Of a stretch of 62,237 bases of DNA, positions 32,035 through 43,324 are shown one piece after another. The first letter of the stretch is position 1. Each line of letters starts with the position of its first letter. Origin of the DNA: Haplomitrium mnioides (lineage: Eukaryota > Marchantiophyta > Haplomitriopsida > Calobryales); assembly GCA_049999725.1 (NCBI GenBank), contig JBNGIS010008459.1, forward strand, positions 1-62,237, given 5' to 3'. Below the pieces are notes generated by a model. The model was not told the origin of the DNA. It did no database searches and saw nothing but the letters and a program-made list of their open reading frames with translations. Both the position numbers and the translations under genes were made by a program.

Positions 32035-32830
32035 CTCAAGCTCTACAAACTTGTAAATGAGTCGATTTCGAAGTTGCTCAACTTAGAAGAGACTCAAAAT
32101 CTGTTCAATAAAGAATCTGTGTGTGTGAGATGAAGATGAATCAAAGCTAAGAGGGTAGATGCAGAAAGCATGCATGAATGAAAGAGATCTGCAAGGCAAA
32201 ACATGATAAGAAACCAGCATGTGTAAGATAAAGATTAAAAAAAATAAAAAATCCAAATCTCTATGTTGAAATAGAAGCTTAAACTTGCAAAGCTCGATGA
32301 AAGTAAAGGTGATAATGATAAAGCTAACGAATACCTGCATCTTGCAAGAAAAGAAGAAGAAGAAGAAGTCAACGAAGGAATGGAAGAGGTTGAAAGAGGA
32401 AGAAAGACTATTGTACTATTTACAAACATGTAAAGAGTCAGTTTTGAAGTTTTGCAGCTCAATGGTGATTCAATAAAGCTCAAAGTTTACTCAATAAAGA
32501 GCATACCTATGTGAGATAGAGATGAATCAATGCTTAGAGGAAATTTGCAAAATGTATGTTCGAATGAAATAGATTTGCAATGCAAAATAAAATAAGGAAC
32601 CTATATATGTATGATAAAGATCAAGGAAAAAAAAGGCAAAATATCAATGCTGAAGTAGAAGCTTAAACCCGCAAAGCTTGATGAAGGTAAGGTGACAATG
32701 ATGAAGCTGATAAATGCTTGTGCTCTGTAAGAAAAAAATGAAGAAGAAATTGATGAAAGAATAGAAGATGTTGAAAGATAAAGAAAGGCTCTTGTATTGT
32801 GTTCAATGAAGAAAAAATGTCCAAGAAAAG
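32035..32830. repeat. Imperfect tandem duplication, period about 390 bp
   Basis: Two diverged copies share AGTAGAAGCTTAAAC followed by GCAAAGCTYGATGAA (32268 and 32655), then GTGAYAATGATRAAGCT, ATGCTTG or ATACCTG, and AGAAGAAGAA plus a GAAGRTGTTGAAAGA block. The composition is A-rich on the + strand. It lies near the Helitron helicase remnant and may be part of that element; no coding is seen. Confidence 0.65.
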
Positions 32831-33419
32831 CTCTTGAAGAAGAAATAAAATCAAAAAGAAATAAAATCAAATATGCTAAAAAAAGCTGGAATGATAGCTA
32901 CGCAATATACCTTGCTGATGGATGATGAGCGAGGGTGGAGTTATGTTATAGTAGTGCCAACGGTGATGACTTCAAAAACCTTAACAAAAATGGAAAAGTG
33001 CATCATGAATCACACATTAATTCTTATACGCTTTTCCAAAAAAACAGACATCCAAAAAAGAATAGCAAAATCACAATATTGTGTTTGAAGAAGAAATCTA
33101 TTGGAAAATTGCAACAGCATAGATCTAATCAAAATTGGCAGAGGAAAAATAATGTAATAGAAATTCACATTACCAATTTACAACAAAAAATTGACTCAAA
33201 AAAAGGATTCATTGAGCATGAAATTTGTTCATAGAGATTTGCATATTATACCTGCTTGAAGTTGATGGGAAGTAAAGTAGATCAACTTGTAAACCAATTG
33301 TATAAACCATCAATGACATGTTATTTTCAACAATTGTCTTGATCATGGCTAATTCAATTGTTGCACATACAATTCACGACTACTGTATTGCCTCTCTATA
33401 AACAACATTGCGCATTAGA
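32831..33419. other. AT-rich sequence downstream of the helicase remnant
   Basis: Small A-rich frames only. No Helitron 3' end (hairpin plus CTRR) could be identified with confidence on the reverse strand. Confidence 0.3.
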
Positions 33420-34560
33420 TGCACATCGAGTTCATCAATAATGTTGGATGCTAATAGCACATAGGTGTTTTTCAAAGTTATCCCATGTGGTTATGCAACA
33501 TACAATTGTCTCTAAGCAAAGACATTATTTTTTATGTACAAATCGACTTTCTAAAGCGTCTATCTTTGAGACTTGTCGATAGTCATAGCATATGCAATGC
33601 AAATAAAAAATTTCTTGCGTTGAATTGAAAAAGGTAAACCGGATGCCTCAGTAACCAATGGGATCCATGGAAGAAATGCAATATGACCTACATAATCGCA
33701 TGTTAAAACCTTTATCAAACAATGAGTTGAACGTTATTGCACAAACTATTAAGTCAATCTATATTACGTAAAAGCATCACAAATATGCCAATTTTGAGCA
33801 AGAGCTTATGTGGAGGCCAGCCATTGACATCCAAGAAGTGTATAGACTCAGTGGTAATGACATTAGTGTCGATTTGATCAACAACCTTTTCCATACTCAG
33901 AAAAGTGTGTTGTTGCCATGGTATTATCTTCAATAGCACTTCAGCATTGATTTGGCCAACGTTATCATTTCGTACTACTAGGATGGCTTGCTCACTAAAA
34001 TATTCATGTATCCCACATTGAGCTTGGGTAACTTCATGATATACTGCATTGACCATGCCATTCAATGATTGTTCATATGCCAACATAGATGGTAAGTAGT
34101 GAATATAATCATCATTGACATGTTAAGCATGTTTTCTCCAAGCGCTAAAAGCCAATCCACAAATATTTGATTTCACAATTCTGCTTAAAGTGCAAAATAT
34201 AGAACGCGCATGTTATGATATAATCGATGCTTATATATTTGGCTTCAAATGTAGGATTCTTTGATTGATGTTGCAATAATATGCATACACGACCTTTTAG
34301 AAATTACATACAAGACTGGTTTAAAATCACCGCACATCACGAAACTAAGTCCTCTAAAAGTAACATTGCATTGGGTGATATCACGAAGCATACGATCAAC
34401 ATCTTCAAAGGCAAACTAATCCAACATGGGCACTTCATCTCAAAGTATTATACTGGTTTGTCATATCATCTCTGCAAGATCTCTTTGACGATTGATGTTG
34501 CACAAGAATGTTGCATCCAAAGCAACCGCTACTTTGAACCAGAAATTGCTACTAGGTTCT
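33420..34560 (-). pseudogene. Helitron-type PIF1 DNA helicase remnant
   Basis: The reverse strand reads FKVAVALDATFLCNINRQRD, then DEVPML (Walker B, normally DEAPM) and FRGLSFVMCGDF (normally GGDFRQ). Next come EYFSEQAILVVRNDNVGQIN, NGWPPHKLLLKIGIFVMLLR, ASGLPFSIQRKKFFICIAYA and MTIDKSQ. The last part is a decayed YLPxPVFSxGQLYVALSRV block near 33430-33530. These are the ordered motifs of the PIF1/RecD-like helicase of plant Helitrons. The Walker A end and any Rep nuclease domain are not found upstream. Stops and shifts make it non-functional. Confidence 0.88.
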
Positions 34561-34929
34561 TGTTTCATTTGGTGTTCGCAAAAACCAATTTCAAAATTTT
34601 AGCATGCAAAATCATGAATTTGATGCTAGTAATATTCATTTGCAAAACAAACGTAATTTTATATCTCAAAATGGCTTACTTTGAGTGCACAATATATTAA
34701 AAACAAATCTTCTTATGAGCATTTTAACAAAATTGCTTTTATAATTTTATCTTTCAAAAGCATGAACATCGCCAAACAAAATATATAAACACAAAACACG
34801 ATATTTGTTGTTAAATATTTTGAAAACTAACAATGATTGCAAAAATTTGTAAATTTATTAAAAACATTCAAATTTTATCAAAAAAATTTTGATCTAGAAC
34901 CCTAAAATGTTGGCGCCAGAGGATTGTTA
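34561..34929. other. AT-rich spacer, nothing recognised
   Basis: Very AT-rich. A helicase Walker A or Rep domain would be expected here on the reverse strand if the Helitron were whole; neither is visible. Confidence 0.3.
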
Positions 34930-35100
34930 AAGCAAAATTGTGAAAAGACTATTGAAGCCTATGTGCACATGGACAACTAAGGCCCAAGTACAGGCACACA
35001 TTAATTGAAAGATCTAGGCACGCAAGAAGAACTACAACTAACTCGAGCTTAAACAATTGAAGCTCATGCCTGCATGGACAACTGAAGCGAGCATGGATTG
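34930..35100. repeat. Degenerate palindromic short-repeat array, 3' of the methyltransferase gene
   Basis: Imperfect copies of a GCCYATGYGCACATGGACAA-like hairpin word recur at about 34957, 35008, 35064 and 35088, separated by AACTGAAG or similar. They resemble the arrays at 36765 and 38925 but are more decayed. The array begins about 260 bp past the methyltransferase stop codon. Confidence 0.6.
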
Positions 35101-36764
35101 TTGAGTAATTGGAAGTAGAGAATGCAGAAGGTTGTCTAAGAAGGAAGAGAAAATGAAAAAGAAAAGTAAAACTTCCATCCAAGCATAAACTTCATTGCTA
35201 ATTTCTAAAAAACCCAACATGTTTTGTTCAAAAACCATTTTGCGCAGCAAATTGAATCGTGATGAGCAAACTTAAATTGGATTGGAAGTGCAACAAGATT
35301 GAAACTTCAACAAATAAAATTTTGGAAGGAAAATACTTTATTGTGTACCAAAATTACATCACTATGATGCTACAACTCTATCCTCTTTAGGTGAAATTGT
35401 CTCATCTAAATCAATTGGCTAAAAAGCTTCAACATTTGTAATCGCAAGAGAGTCATGCCAAGACTTTCTAGCCCCAGAGATGGCAACAGAATCACTAGTA
35501 GCACTTGCAGTACCAAGAAGAACATGTTTCTTTTGGTATGCATACACTATTTGAGATTCAATCACGTCGGATGACAAAGAAACTATCATCAAAACTCTAT
35601 GAGGAATATAGATAGACTAATGTCTATTATATTTCACAGCAATGCAATTTTGCATCAACTTCAAAGCACATACAATGCATGTGTTGGACCCAATGCAAAG
35701 ATCTAATATCCAATCTTGCTCTGTTGATAAATAGTCAATAAGAAAATTATAAAGAGCCTAGGGCTTTTGATAAACATTCATATGAGCATCATCTCTTAGA
35801 TGTTTAAGTTTAGCTGATACTGTAGGACAACTAAACACACTTTACATAATTTGCCGATGACAACCAGTGGCATCAACAGGTTGCAGATTGGAAAGCCTTA
35901 TGCTCCTCTTTTCCTCCTTTGTCTAGTAGCCCACAGTCCAATACTTGTGAACGTGAGCAATTCTTAGACCATCAGAATGATGAATATTGCTTTTGTCCCT
36001 ATAGTAAGAAAAACAAACAAATCAGACACTTGAAACAAAGTGTAGGAAAACTAAACAAGGTAAACTTAAAAACCAAAAAATCCAAAAAGAACTTACCAAA
36101 TGTTGTAATTGATGGCACATCAAATCTCTAGAAGAGCATCCTTGATGATGCCAAATTGTTATGAAGAATGTATGATGACAAAAGACCAAAAATCCAAAGT
36201 CATTATTGTTGCAAAAGAGGAAACCATATCAAAAACATCATCTCGTGAAAAAGTTTTAGAGTCGTCATCCTTGCATTTCTTAAGGTTGTAACCGTAAGGA
36301 ATATCTACAATGGCCAAAGTGAAACATCTAGGTTTCACAAATCCCTTCGACTAACGAGCATTAGCCTCTCGTGGACTTGGTATTATGCCACATTGAGTCC
36401 ATCAATGAAGGACAATAAGTCTTCGTCTTTGTCTTGTAGAACTTAATGAGTTGGAAGGGAATCAACATCATTTTGTTGCATTGACTTCCACTCTCTAGCT
36501 TTTTAGCAATGAAGCAAAAAAGCAAGAGGATAGAAAACAAGTGTTGTGGGCTGGTCTTGATCTTCTAGGGCTTCTTTGACCCCCAATTTTTTTCTCCATT
36601 CGGCAATCGATGTTAATTTTTTGGCAACTTGCTGTTTGAATGTTTTGTCCTCTTACACACAACAAAAACATAAAAAATAAGAGAAGACAACAAAAAAACG
36701 TTTAGACTTTATAGAGGAAGACAGTTTGAGCAAACACCATAGAGATTAAACTAAGATTGACTTT

Positions 36765-37235
36765 GAAGTCCATGCACGCATGGATATTGAAGTCCAAGCG
36801 CACTTGGACATTGAAGTTCAGAAACTCTTAGACTTCAATGTTCATATGTGCATAGACTTCAATGTTCAAGCGCGCAAGAACATTGAAGTCCATGCGAGCA
36901 TGGACATTGAAGTCTCGTAGCGCCTAGACTTTGAAGTCCATGCACGCATGGACTTTAATGTCTAGGCGCGCGAGGACTTTAGTTCTCAGGCATACAGGAA
37001 TTTCGAAGTCCATGCGTGCATGGACTTCAAAATCCATACACCGAGACTTCTATATCTATGCGAGCATAGACATAGTGTCCATGCATGCATAGACTCCAAG
37101 TTGATGCGTGCAGGGATTGCAATGTCCATGCGCTCATGGACTTGATAGTCCAAGCGCGAAGGGACTAGAGAGTCCCTTGCGAGCTTGGACTAGAGAGTCC
37201 ATAGGCGCATGGACTTGAAAGTCTATGCACGACAA
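36765..37235. repeat. 24-bp palindromic minisatellite, array 1 (intron b-c)
   Basis: About 19 units of 24 bp follow one another. The unit holds GTCCATGCGCGCATGGAC, an 18-bp near-perfect palindrome crossing the unit boundary, joined by TTTGAA or ATTGAA. Because 24 is a multiple of three, an 8-residue repeat (DFEVHARM, DIEVQAHL) reads through in one frame, broken by stops. Splice sites place the whole array in the intron between 37338 and 36649. Units vary by compensating changes that keep the hairpin. Confidence 0.88.
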
Positions 37236-38924
37236 ACTAGAGACTAAAAATCATTTTTATTATAACAAAACACAATTTACAATAAATTCAAAGCAACTCT
37301 AGAGAAATAAATGTACAGTGGAAAAAAAAAAACTTACCAAAAGCTTCTCAAAACTGGAGTAAAATGCAGCCATCTTTGACTCCTCAATGTGGAGAGGGTA
37401 CTCCTCTTTTGCTTCTTCCCAGCTACTGCAATAAACTTTGGAGCAAAAAGCTTTCACCATGACTCCCAAAACTTTATGTCTCTTTGTTTTGCGACATATT
37501 TCTTCAATTGAAAGCTCTCTGACTTCCACGCGTTTCAAAACTGATATTTTTACTTCGTTGGGAAGACCCTGAAGAGACCTCTAAGATGTCCACTTCATGT
37601 CTTCCATTCTCAATGATCCCTTGGCCTTCGGCTTTTGGCCCTTCATTGTATTCTTCTCCCACATAGAAAAAATGCTTTGTTGTAAATCCCATAGCTCACC
37701 ACTTCGGAATGCTAGTTGGAACCAATTGTCTTGAGAAGTGATTGTCTTTTCAATAGTCGACTTTGGCTTGATCTCCAAGGTCTCCAGCACTAACTCTCTT
37801 TTTAATTTATGGGATGACACCATCCCACTCTCCACAAACCTCTGATGCTAATATTTGACCTTTTGAATGGAGGTCATTTCCAACCTATACTTCTGGTTGT
37901 AATTGTCATCAATTGCAAAAATATGGACCTCTATTGGTGTTGGGTCTACGTAAACATATCAATTACAGAGCAAAAACATCGGATTCTTTGCTTTGTATTT
38001 TGTAATAAGAAGCTGCCTTGCTGCAGCACTGTGATTGCTTCTTGCAATCTCGTATCTGTATTTGTCAGGGTTCCTTACATTGAACTCTGACTTATCCTTC
38101 AACCCGCATTTTGGGTCAACAACCTCAATAAAAAAATTGTGCCCATATTTGTTTGTGAGCATTCTCTATGCCAAAAGCTCAACAAGGTCTTCATTCAACC
38201 TCCTAATCTGGAATGGCCCCCAATTGTCCATTCCAAGCTTTGGAATATTTAAGTTTTCTAGTCGAATTGTAATTGTTTCTTCTCGAACTCTACATCACTG
38301 AATTGCAAACTCCTTGATTTTATTTTTGTCCTCCTCAGACACTATCTGAGGGTCCACTTGCTCACACTCTTGAAATGTTTGCAACCTCTTGTGCAGTTGC
38401 TTTTTTTCTCTTGATTTTAAAGCCTGAACTGGCTCTAGCTCTGCTTCTTCCCTTGAGCTACTTGATGTTGAGTATGAAGGGGCAAAAGAAGAGGACCTTG
38501 TTGGAGATTGGGTGGGGGCTGGCTTCTCTTTAATAATTAGAGCTGGAACATTTATTTTCTTTTGGACCCCATGTTTCTTCTTTTTGGGAGCTTCAATTGG
38601 CTCTACATTCTTTCTCTTTTTTTGAGTTGATGAGCCTACTGCGTAGGGTGACATTGTTGTTGCGCTCGGATACGGCACTAGCTATTGAATATGGACGCTT
38701 TGCTTAGGCTTCAGTAGTTTTATGTTGATGACCAACTTGATGAAATCACGTTCGACACGCTTTTCGTCCTGGTAGGCATTCACAAAGTTTGCTAAAATTT
38801 GAGTGAACTGGAAAACAAAACAAAAAATGATCGAATATGTTAAATAAAAAGTCTCCAGATGTTTACAACAAGTAGACATGTACTTAATGTTCAGTCTAAG
38901 AAAAAAAGACAAGGAATTTCTTGC

Positions 38925-39300
38925 ACGGTGGGATCTGGGAGTCCAAACGCGTATAGACTTGGGAGTCTATGCGCGCATGAACCTTGAAGTCCATGTGCGC
39001 TTGGACCAGGGTGTCCAAGTGCACCTAGACTTAGTTATCTATGCGCACATAGACTTGAGAGTCTATGTGCACATTGATGTGTGAGTACTTGTGCACCTTG
39101 ACTCACATTGTCAAGTAATTGAGCACTTGGACTCTCAAGTCCATACGCGGTTGGACTCTCAGATCCATGCGTGCATGGACTCGAAAGTCCAAGCCTGACT
39201 AGACTCCCAAGTCCAAACGCATCTCGACTCCAAGGTCCATGCACACATGGACTTCCAAGTCCAAGCATGTCCGGACTCCCAGGTCCATGTGTGCATTGAG
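38925..39300. repeat. 24-bp palindromic minisatellite, array 2 (intron a-b)
   Basis: About 15 units share the same 24-bp period and hairpin cores, such as GTCTATGCGCGCATG, GATCCATGCGTGCATGGACT and GTCCATGCACACATGGAC. The frame gives an 8-residue repeat (DLGVYARM). The array lies upstream of the acceptor of exon b at 38807 and so fills the preceding intron. On the + strand the linker is TTGGGA or TTGAGA in the first part; in the second part it reads CTCCCA or CTCTCA, so polarity changes within the array. Confidence 0.88.
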
Positions 39301-39654
39301 CTCCGAGTCAGCCAAAAAACAAAAAAAATGAAAAAAAGGTTTTAAGATTTTATATTGTCGTCTTCTTTTGCCGTCTGAAGATGCTTGGCAAATATGTCTC
39401 TCTCATTCATCTCGGAGAAGCTAAATCGTTTGCGATGGGCTTTGTAGATGGTAATGGCATCTTGTGATTGCACAAGTAGCCCGATGTTGGCTCATTGCCC
39501 CTCTCTTATCATCGTTATTTGGACAACAATGCCCAAGTTAAATTTATTACCTTCGCAAACAAAAAGATAAAGGTGTTGATCAAGGTCTTTTAAAGACCCA
39601 TAGTCAATCTTAGTCTAGTTTTTTGACTCGAGAGCCTTGATAGCATCCAAATAC

Positions 39655-40110
39655 CTATAAGGCTTCAATTAAAAAGGTCTAGAAACATTGACTTGTAATG
39701 TCATTTTCCAAAAGGTAAAAAATGGTAGAATTTGAGGTAAAAAAATCTAAGGATGAAAAGTTTACATGAATCAAAAGGCTGAAAGTGGCAAAAAAAAAAC
39801 AAGAAATTTGAAAATCATGGATGACAAGAAAACAAAAACTAGAAAGTAAACTTGCAACAATGGAAAGAAACTTTCGACTAACGCTCCTTTTATACCTAAA
39901 TTTCAAAAAATGCATTTTCTCACCAAAAAATTATTCTCAGAGCTCTTGACAAGTAGGCTCGCATGGTGAAAAAAAATTAGTATATAAAGCATCGCTTGTT
40001 TTCATCTTTCCAATTTCTTTTTTTCATTTTCTTCACAAAAAGTTCTATATTTTGTCGTTTTGCATAAATTTCTTTAAAAACATATATTTTAGGTGGGTCA
40101 TAAGAGGTTG
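39655..40110. other. AT-rich sequence before the large gap
   Basis: T-rich on the reverse strand, probably intron or 5' sequence of the methyltransferase gene. No further exon could be identified before the gap at 40111. Confidence 0.35.
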
Positions 40111-40510
40111 NNNNNNNNNNNNNNNNNNNNNNNNNNNNNNNNNNNNNNNNNNNNNNNNNNNNNNNNNNNNNNNNNNNNNNNNNNNNNNNNNNNNNNNNNN
40201 NNNNNNNNNNNNNNNNNNNNNNNNNNNNNNNNNNNNNNNNNNNNNNNNNNNNNNNNNNNNNNNNNNNNNNNNNNNNNNNNNNNNNNNNNNNNNNNNNNNN
40301 NNNNNNNNNNNNNNNNNNNNNNNNNNNNNNNNNNNNNNNNNNNNNNNNNNNNNNNNNNNNNNNNNNNNNNNNNNNNNNNNNNNNNNNNNNNNNNNNNNNN
40401 NNNNNNNNNNNNNNNNNNNNNNNNNNNNNNNNNNNNNNNNNNNNNNNNNNNNNNNNNNNNNNNNNNNNNNNNNNNNNNNNNNNNNNNNNNNNNNNNNNNN
40501 NNNNNNNNNN
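40111..40510. other. Assembly gap (400 N)
   Basis: Four hundred Ns. Open frames reported across it are meaningless. Confidence 0.98.
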
Positions 40511-40834
40511 TTTAGAGGTAAGCAATGGACTATCAAAAGCATCAAGTGTGATGGTGAGTATATTGGGAAAGAAGATGGCTTCTGTTAGCCGAGTGTTTTT
40601 GGGTTTTTTTAAATTTTATGTTTAACTTGGTACAACACAACTCTTTGAGCTCTGAGTTGATCAATTGGGTGCTCAAGGGTAGCAAAGAAGGCTCAGTCAC
40701 TTTGAAGAGCTATTTGGAGTCCAAGAAAGCACGTTTGGTCAAAGGGCAGACCCAATTTGGTGCAAGGAAGGAGCGACATTAGAAATTCGGCCCATGAGAG
40801 AATGGCGAGGAGGATTGGACCAAAATCAGAGCCA
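40511..40834. other. Flank of element D 5' LTR
   Basis: No recognised coding. The last bases before the LTR (CAGAGCCA) equal those before the 3' LTR at 55678-55685, so the exact LTR start may lie a few bases further left. Confidence 0.35.
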
Positions 40835-42978
40835 TGTGAGCCACCTTGCCCCCATCCTGCATTCTTCCCCCTTCATTTTGTTTTCCCTGGTGTTGAATAC
40901 CTTGTTTGGTTTTCCTCTCTTCTATTCTCTAGGGACTCTCTTATCTAACCATCTGTCTTTATTTACTCTGTCATAGTTGGGAGGTTGTGAGTATCCCCAC
41001 ATAAGCGGAGGTTCTGAAAGGTGCACCAATCACCTTGCCTGTGAGAAGTTCTTGCAACGTTTTATTGTATTTCATTATTTTATGCATATGGTCGGAGGTG
41101 CATTCGGAGGTGTATACTCGAAGGTAAACACTCAGAGGTACACTCGCAGGTGTATACTCGCAGGTGCATTCAGAGGTGTATACTCGGAGGTGCATTCAGA
41201 GGTGTATACTCAGAGGTGTATACTCGTAGGTGCATTCGAAGGTGTATACTCGGAGGTGCATTTGGAGGTATATGCTGAGAGGTATACTTGGAGGTGTACT
41301 CGGAGGTGCATACTCGGAGGTGAATTCGGAGGTATATGTTTGGAGGTACATTTGAAGGTGCATTGCGGAGGTGTATTTCAGTGCATTTCGGAGATGCTGT
41401 GCTTGGAAGTGCATTGTTTGACATTCAGAGGTGTTCGTAGGTGAGCACTCAAATTTTAGAGGCTCTTTGGAGGTGCGTTAAGGGTATTTGAAGGTGTGGC
41501 GGGTGATGCAGAGTGCGATTCGGCTTATTTCCAGAAAGTGTACCACATGATTTTGGGGCTTGCTTTCACTACCAAGAAAAAAAAGCAATTGAACGAAAAC
41601 AATAACATGACAACTGAACTAATTAGCTATGTTTAGAAAGGGACAAATGAAATAAAAAAAAAACTAAGAAGTAAAAGAACAAAAACCAAAAGGTACTTTA
41701 TAAAGGTTAAAAACCAAAAGCCTCTAAACTTAGATGAAGGAAGGCGTTATGGCCAAGAACTTGGGGGAGACTTTCAATGGGGGCATAAACTAAAGTTAGC
41801 ACTTAAAGTAGTTAGTGAGTTAAGGTGTTTTGGCCTAAAAAGCTAGGCAAATGAGGACTATTATTTTTTTAGTTAGTCGCACCTAAAATTAATGGTAAAG
41901 TTAGCCGATGAGCCAGGGCCGAAGCGGGGATAGCCGAAGTAGGGATAATGGGATTAAAGATATGGGCCATGGCATGTGGGAAATATAGGCGTCTACCAGG
42001 CTCATTCTTGGGGATTCACACAAGAGAGCATTAGGAGCGGAGGACAGAGGACGAGAGGAGGAAAGAAGGAAGGCCATCACGCGAGGAGGACTCGAGGTGT
42101 CTTAGGCTAGGTTGTGGGATGAAAGGTGGGGTGGATTGCATTGCTTGGGGCTGGGTTTGGGGTACTAGAGGTGGGCATACGCAAGTGGACCGGCTTTTAG
42201 TGGTGTTGCAACAGTCAATGACAACCTTTTCGGGGAAACTCAAGGGGGTGAGCTTATCTTCAAGACACAATGTGTGGGAGGTGCCAATAGTGTGTGTTCT
42301 TTTCTTGTTTATGTAGAAATTGGTTATGCTGCCCCAAGCTACTCCATGATACGGGAGCAAGCTATAGATTAATTTCAGGGTGAGTCCAGTGTGTCTTGGG
42401 AGGTGCATTGAGTGTTGATCTCTTCTAAGTAGACGCCGATTTGGATTTTTTGCTGGGCAAAGCGCACTAGAGCGGTTCTGTTGGTGGATTTGACGGGTGT
42501 CTGTGGGGTGGAGTGAAGGCCAATAGCTTTGAGAGCTACCTTCTTATTGGTAGAAGTCAAACAATCAACTTCCTTTCCTTTAAGAAGTCAATCTAGGGAC
42601 TTCGAGTGGCCGAAAGAAAATTACCTAACTACGGGTGTGTGCGTGTGAGTAAGTTGTGGGTATGCTAAAGGCTTATTAGAACTGTTGTGGGTACTTGTGG
42701 GCTAGCAGGCCTGAGTGTGATGTTTGTAAATTTTATGACATGTTATTTGAGCGTCTTGATTTCATCTGAAGAAAGAGTGTTGGTTGTGGTTGTGTGAGTG
42801 CGTGTGTTGTACTTTGTTGTCATAAATCGGTGTTGTAGTTATTCCATAGTGGGTAAGGAAGAGTTGGGGTCAATTTGGTACAAAGCCCCTCCCATAAAAG
42901 GTCCCAAAACATAGATCAGCCCTTAAGTTGGTGTAAATCGATAGAAAAAGAGACAAGGAACTGACCATATAGCTGACA
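40835..42978 (+). repeat. Element D 5' LTR
   Basis: It runs from TGTGAGCCACCTTGCCCC to ATATAGCTGACA and is collinear with 55686-57922. Shared blocks include GGGACTCTCTTATCT, GTGAGAAGTTCTTGCAACG, GTATATGGGCCATGG-like words near 41964 and GGTGTCTGTGGG. A minisatellite at 41079-41440 accounts for most of the length difference. The open frames over it are repeat artefacts. Confidence 0.9.
41079..41440 (+). repeat. GGAGGTGTATACTC minisatellite in element D 5' LTR
   Basis: About 25 short units alternate between GGAGGTGTATACTC (14 bp) and GGAGGTGCATTC (12 bp), with many variants. GTATAC is itself a palindrome. The homologous array in the 3' LTR (55945-56375) is longer and differs in unit order, so copies changed independently after insertion. 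Confidence 0.93.
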
Positions 42979-43324
42979 TTAAAAATTTTTTGGCGATCAC
43001 AACGAGACGAAGGAGTTATGGAAATTAACCTTGCTGTAGTTTGTCAAGTTAGAAAGTGGAGAGTACTAGTTCCCATATCTAGTGGTTGGCTAGTGGTACA
43101 ACTCTGAAGTGGAGCAAGGAAGAGAGTTTTGGAATTTTGAGAGCAACTTAGTACCAGAAGTGGAAGGAGACCAGCCAAAGAGGTTACTCTATCTAGATAA
43201 AGGAGGAATCTCCCTCAGATTTGAAGAAGCCTTGGAACTGTGGTTAGAGCTTCCTATTCCGTGCAACCCAAAACCCCTATAGCCAATATAAGACATGTAG
43301 CCCAACAACCGCCAATAGGGCAAG
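42979..43324 (+). pseudogene. Element D leader and gag, first part
   Basis: TGGCGATCACAACGAG at 42991, 12 bases after the LTR, is a possible but weak primer-binding site. From about 43020 the frame can be read with few stops and ends in a Pro/Gln/Asn-rich stretch. It breaks at 43324 and continues at 50254. The bases flanking the insert are GCAAG and ACATG, a poor match as a target duplication. Confidence 0.5.

Larger units (their letters stand above)
35362..39654 (-). pseudogene. Decayed gene with beta-class amino-DNA-methyltransferase domain
   Basis: Probable exons on the reverse strand: a, 39654 to about 39345 (YLDAIKALESKN, KDLDQHLYLFVCEGNKFNLG); b, 38807-37338 (acceptor TTTTCCAG, donor TTTTG^GTAAGT); c, 36649-36098 (donor TTTG^GTAAGT); d, 35998-35362 (acceptor TTACTATAG, stop TAG). 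Exons c and d join in phase at a Trp codon. Exon c has LAIVDIPYGYNLKK, matching methyltransferase motif IV (D/N-P-P-Y). Exon d has YQKP, then ALYNFLIDYLSTEQDWILDL and CIGSNT, matching the KP...L region and SAM-binding motif I (DxFxGxGT). Motif IV before motif I defines the beta class (PF01555-type N6-adenine/N4-cytosine enzymes). Exon b carries a Lys/Ser/Pro-rich segment (KKRKNVEPIEAPKKKK) and regions I do not recognise. Several stops and one frameshift show it is dead. The donor of exon a is unclear. Confidence 0.72.

Noticed and set aside
36765-39300. Palindromic arrays as CRISPR-like repeats
   Set aside because: Units follow one another at 24 bp with no unique spacers, in a eukaryotic intron context.
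40052-40588. Long open frames over the 400-N gap
   Set aside because: They consist of unknown bases translated as X.
41170-41444. Open frames with VYTSECTCEY-type repeats
   Set aside because: They are translations of the 12-14-bp LTR minisatellite, present in several frames on both strands.
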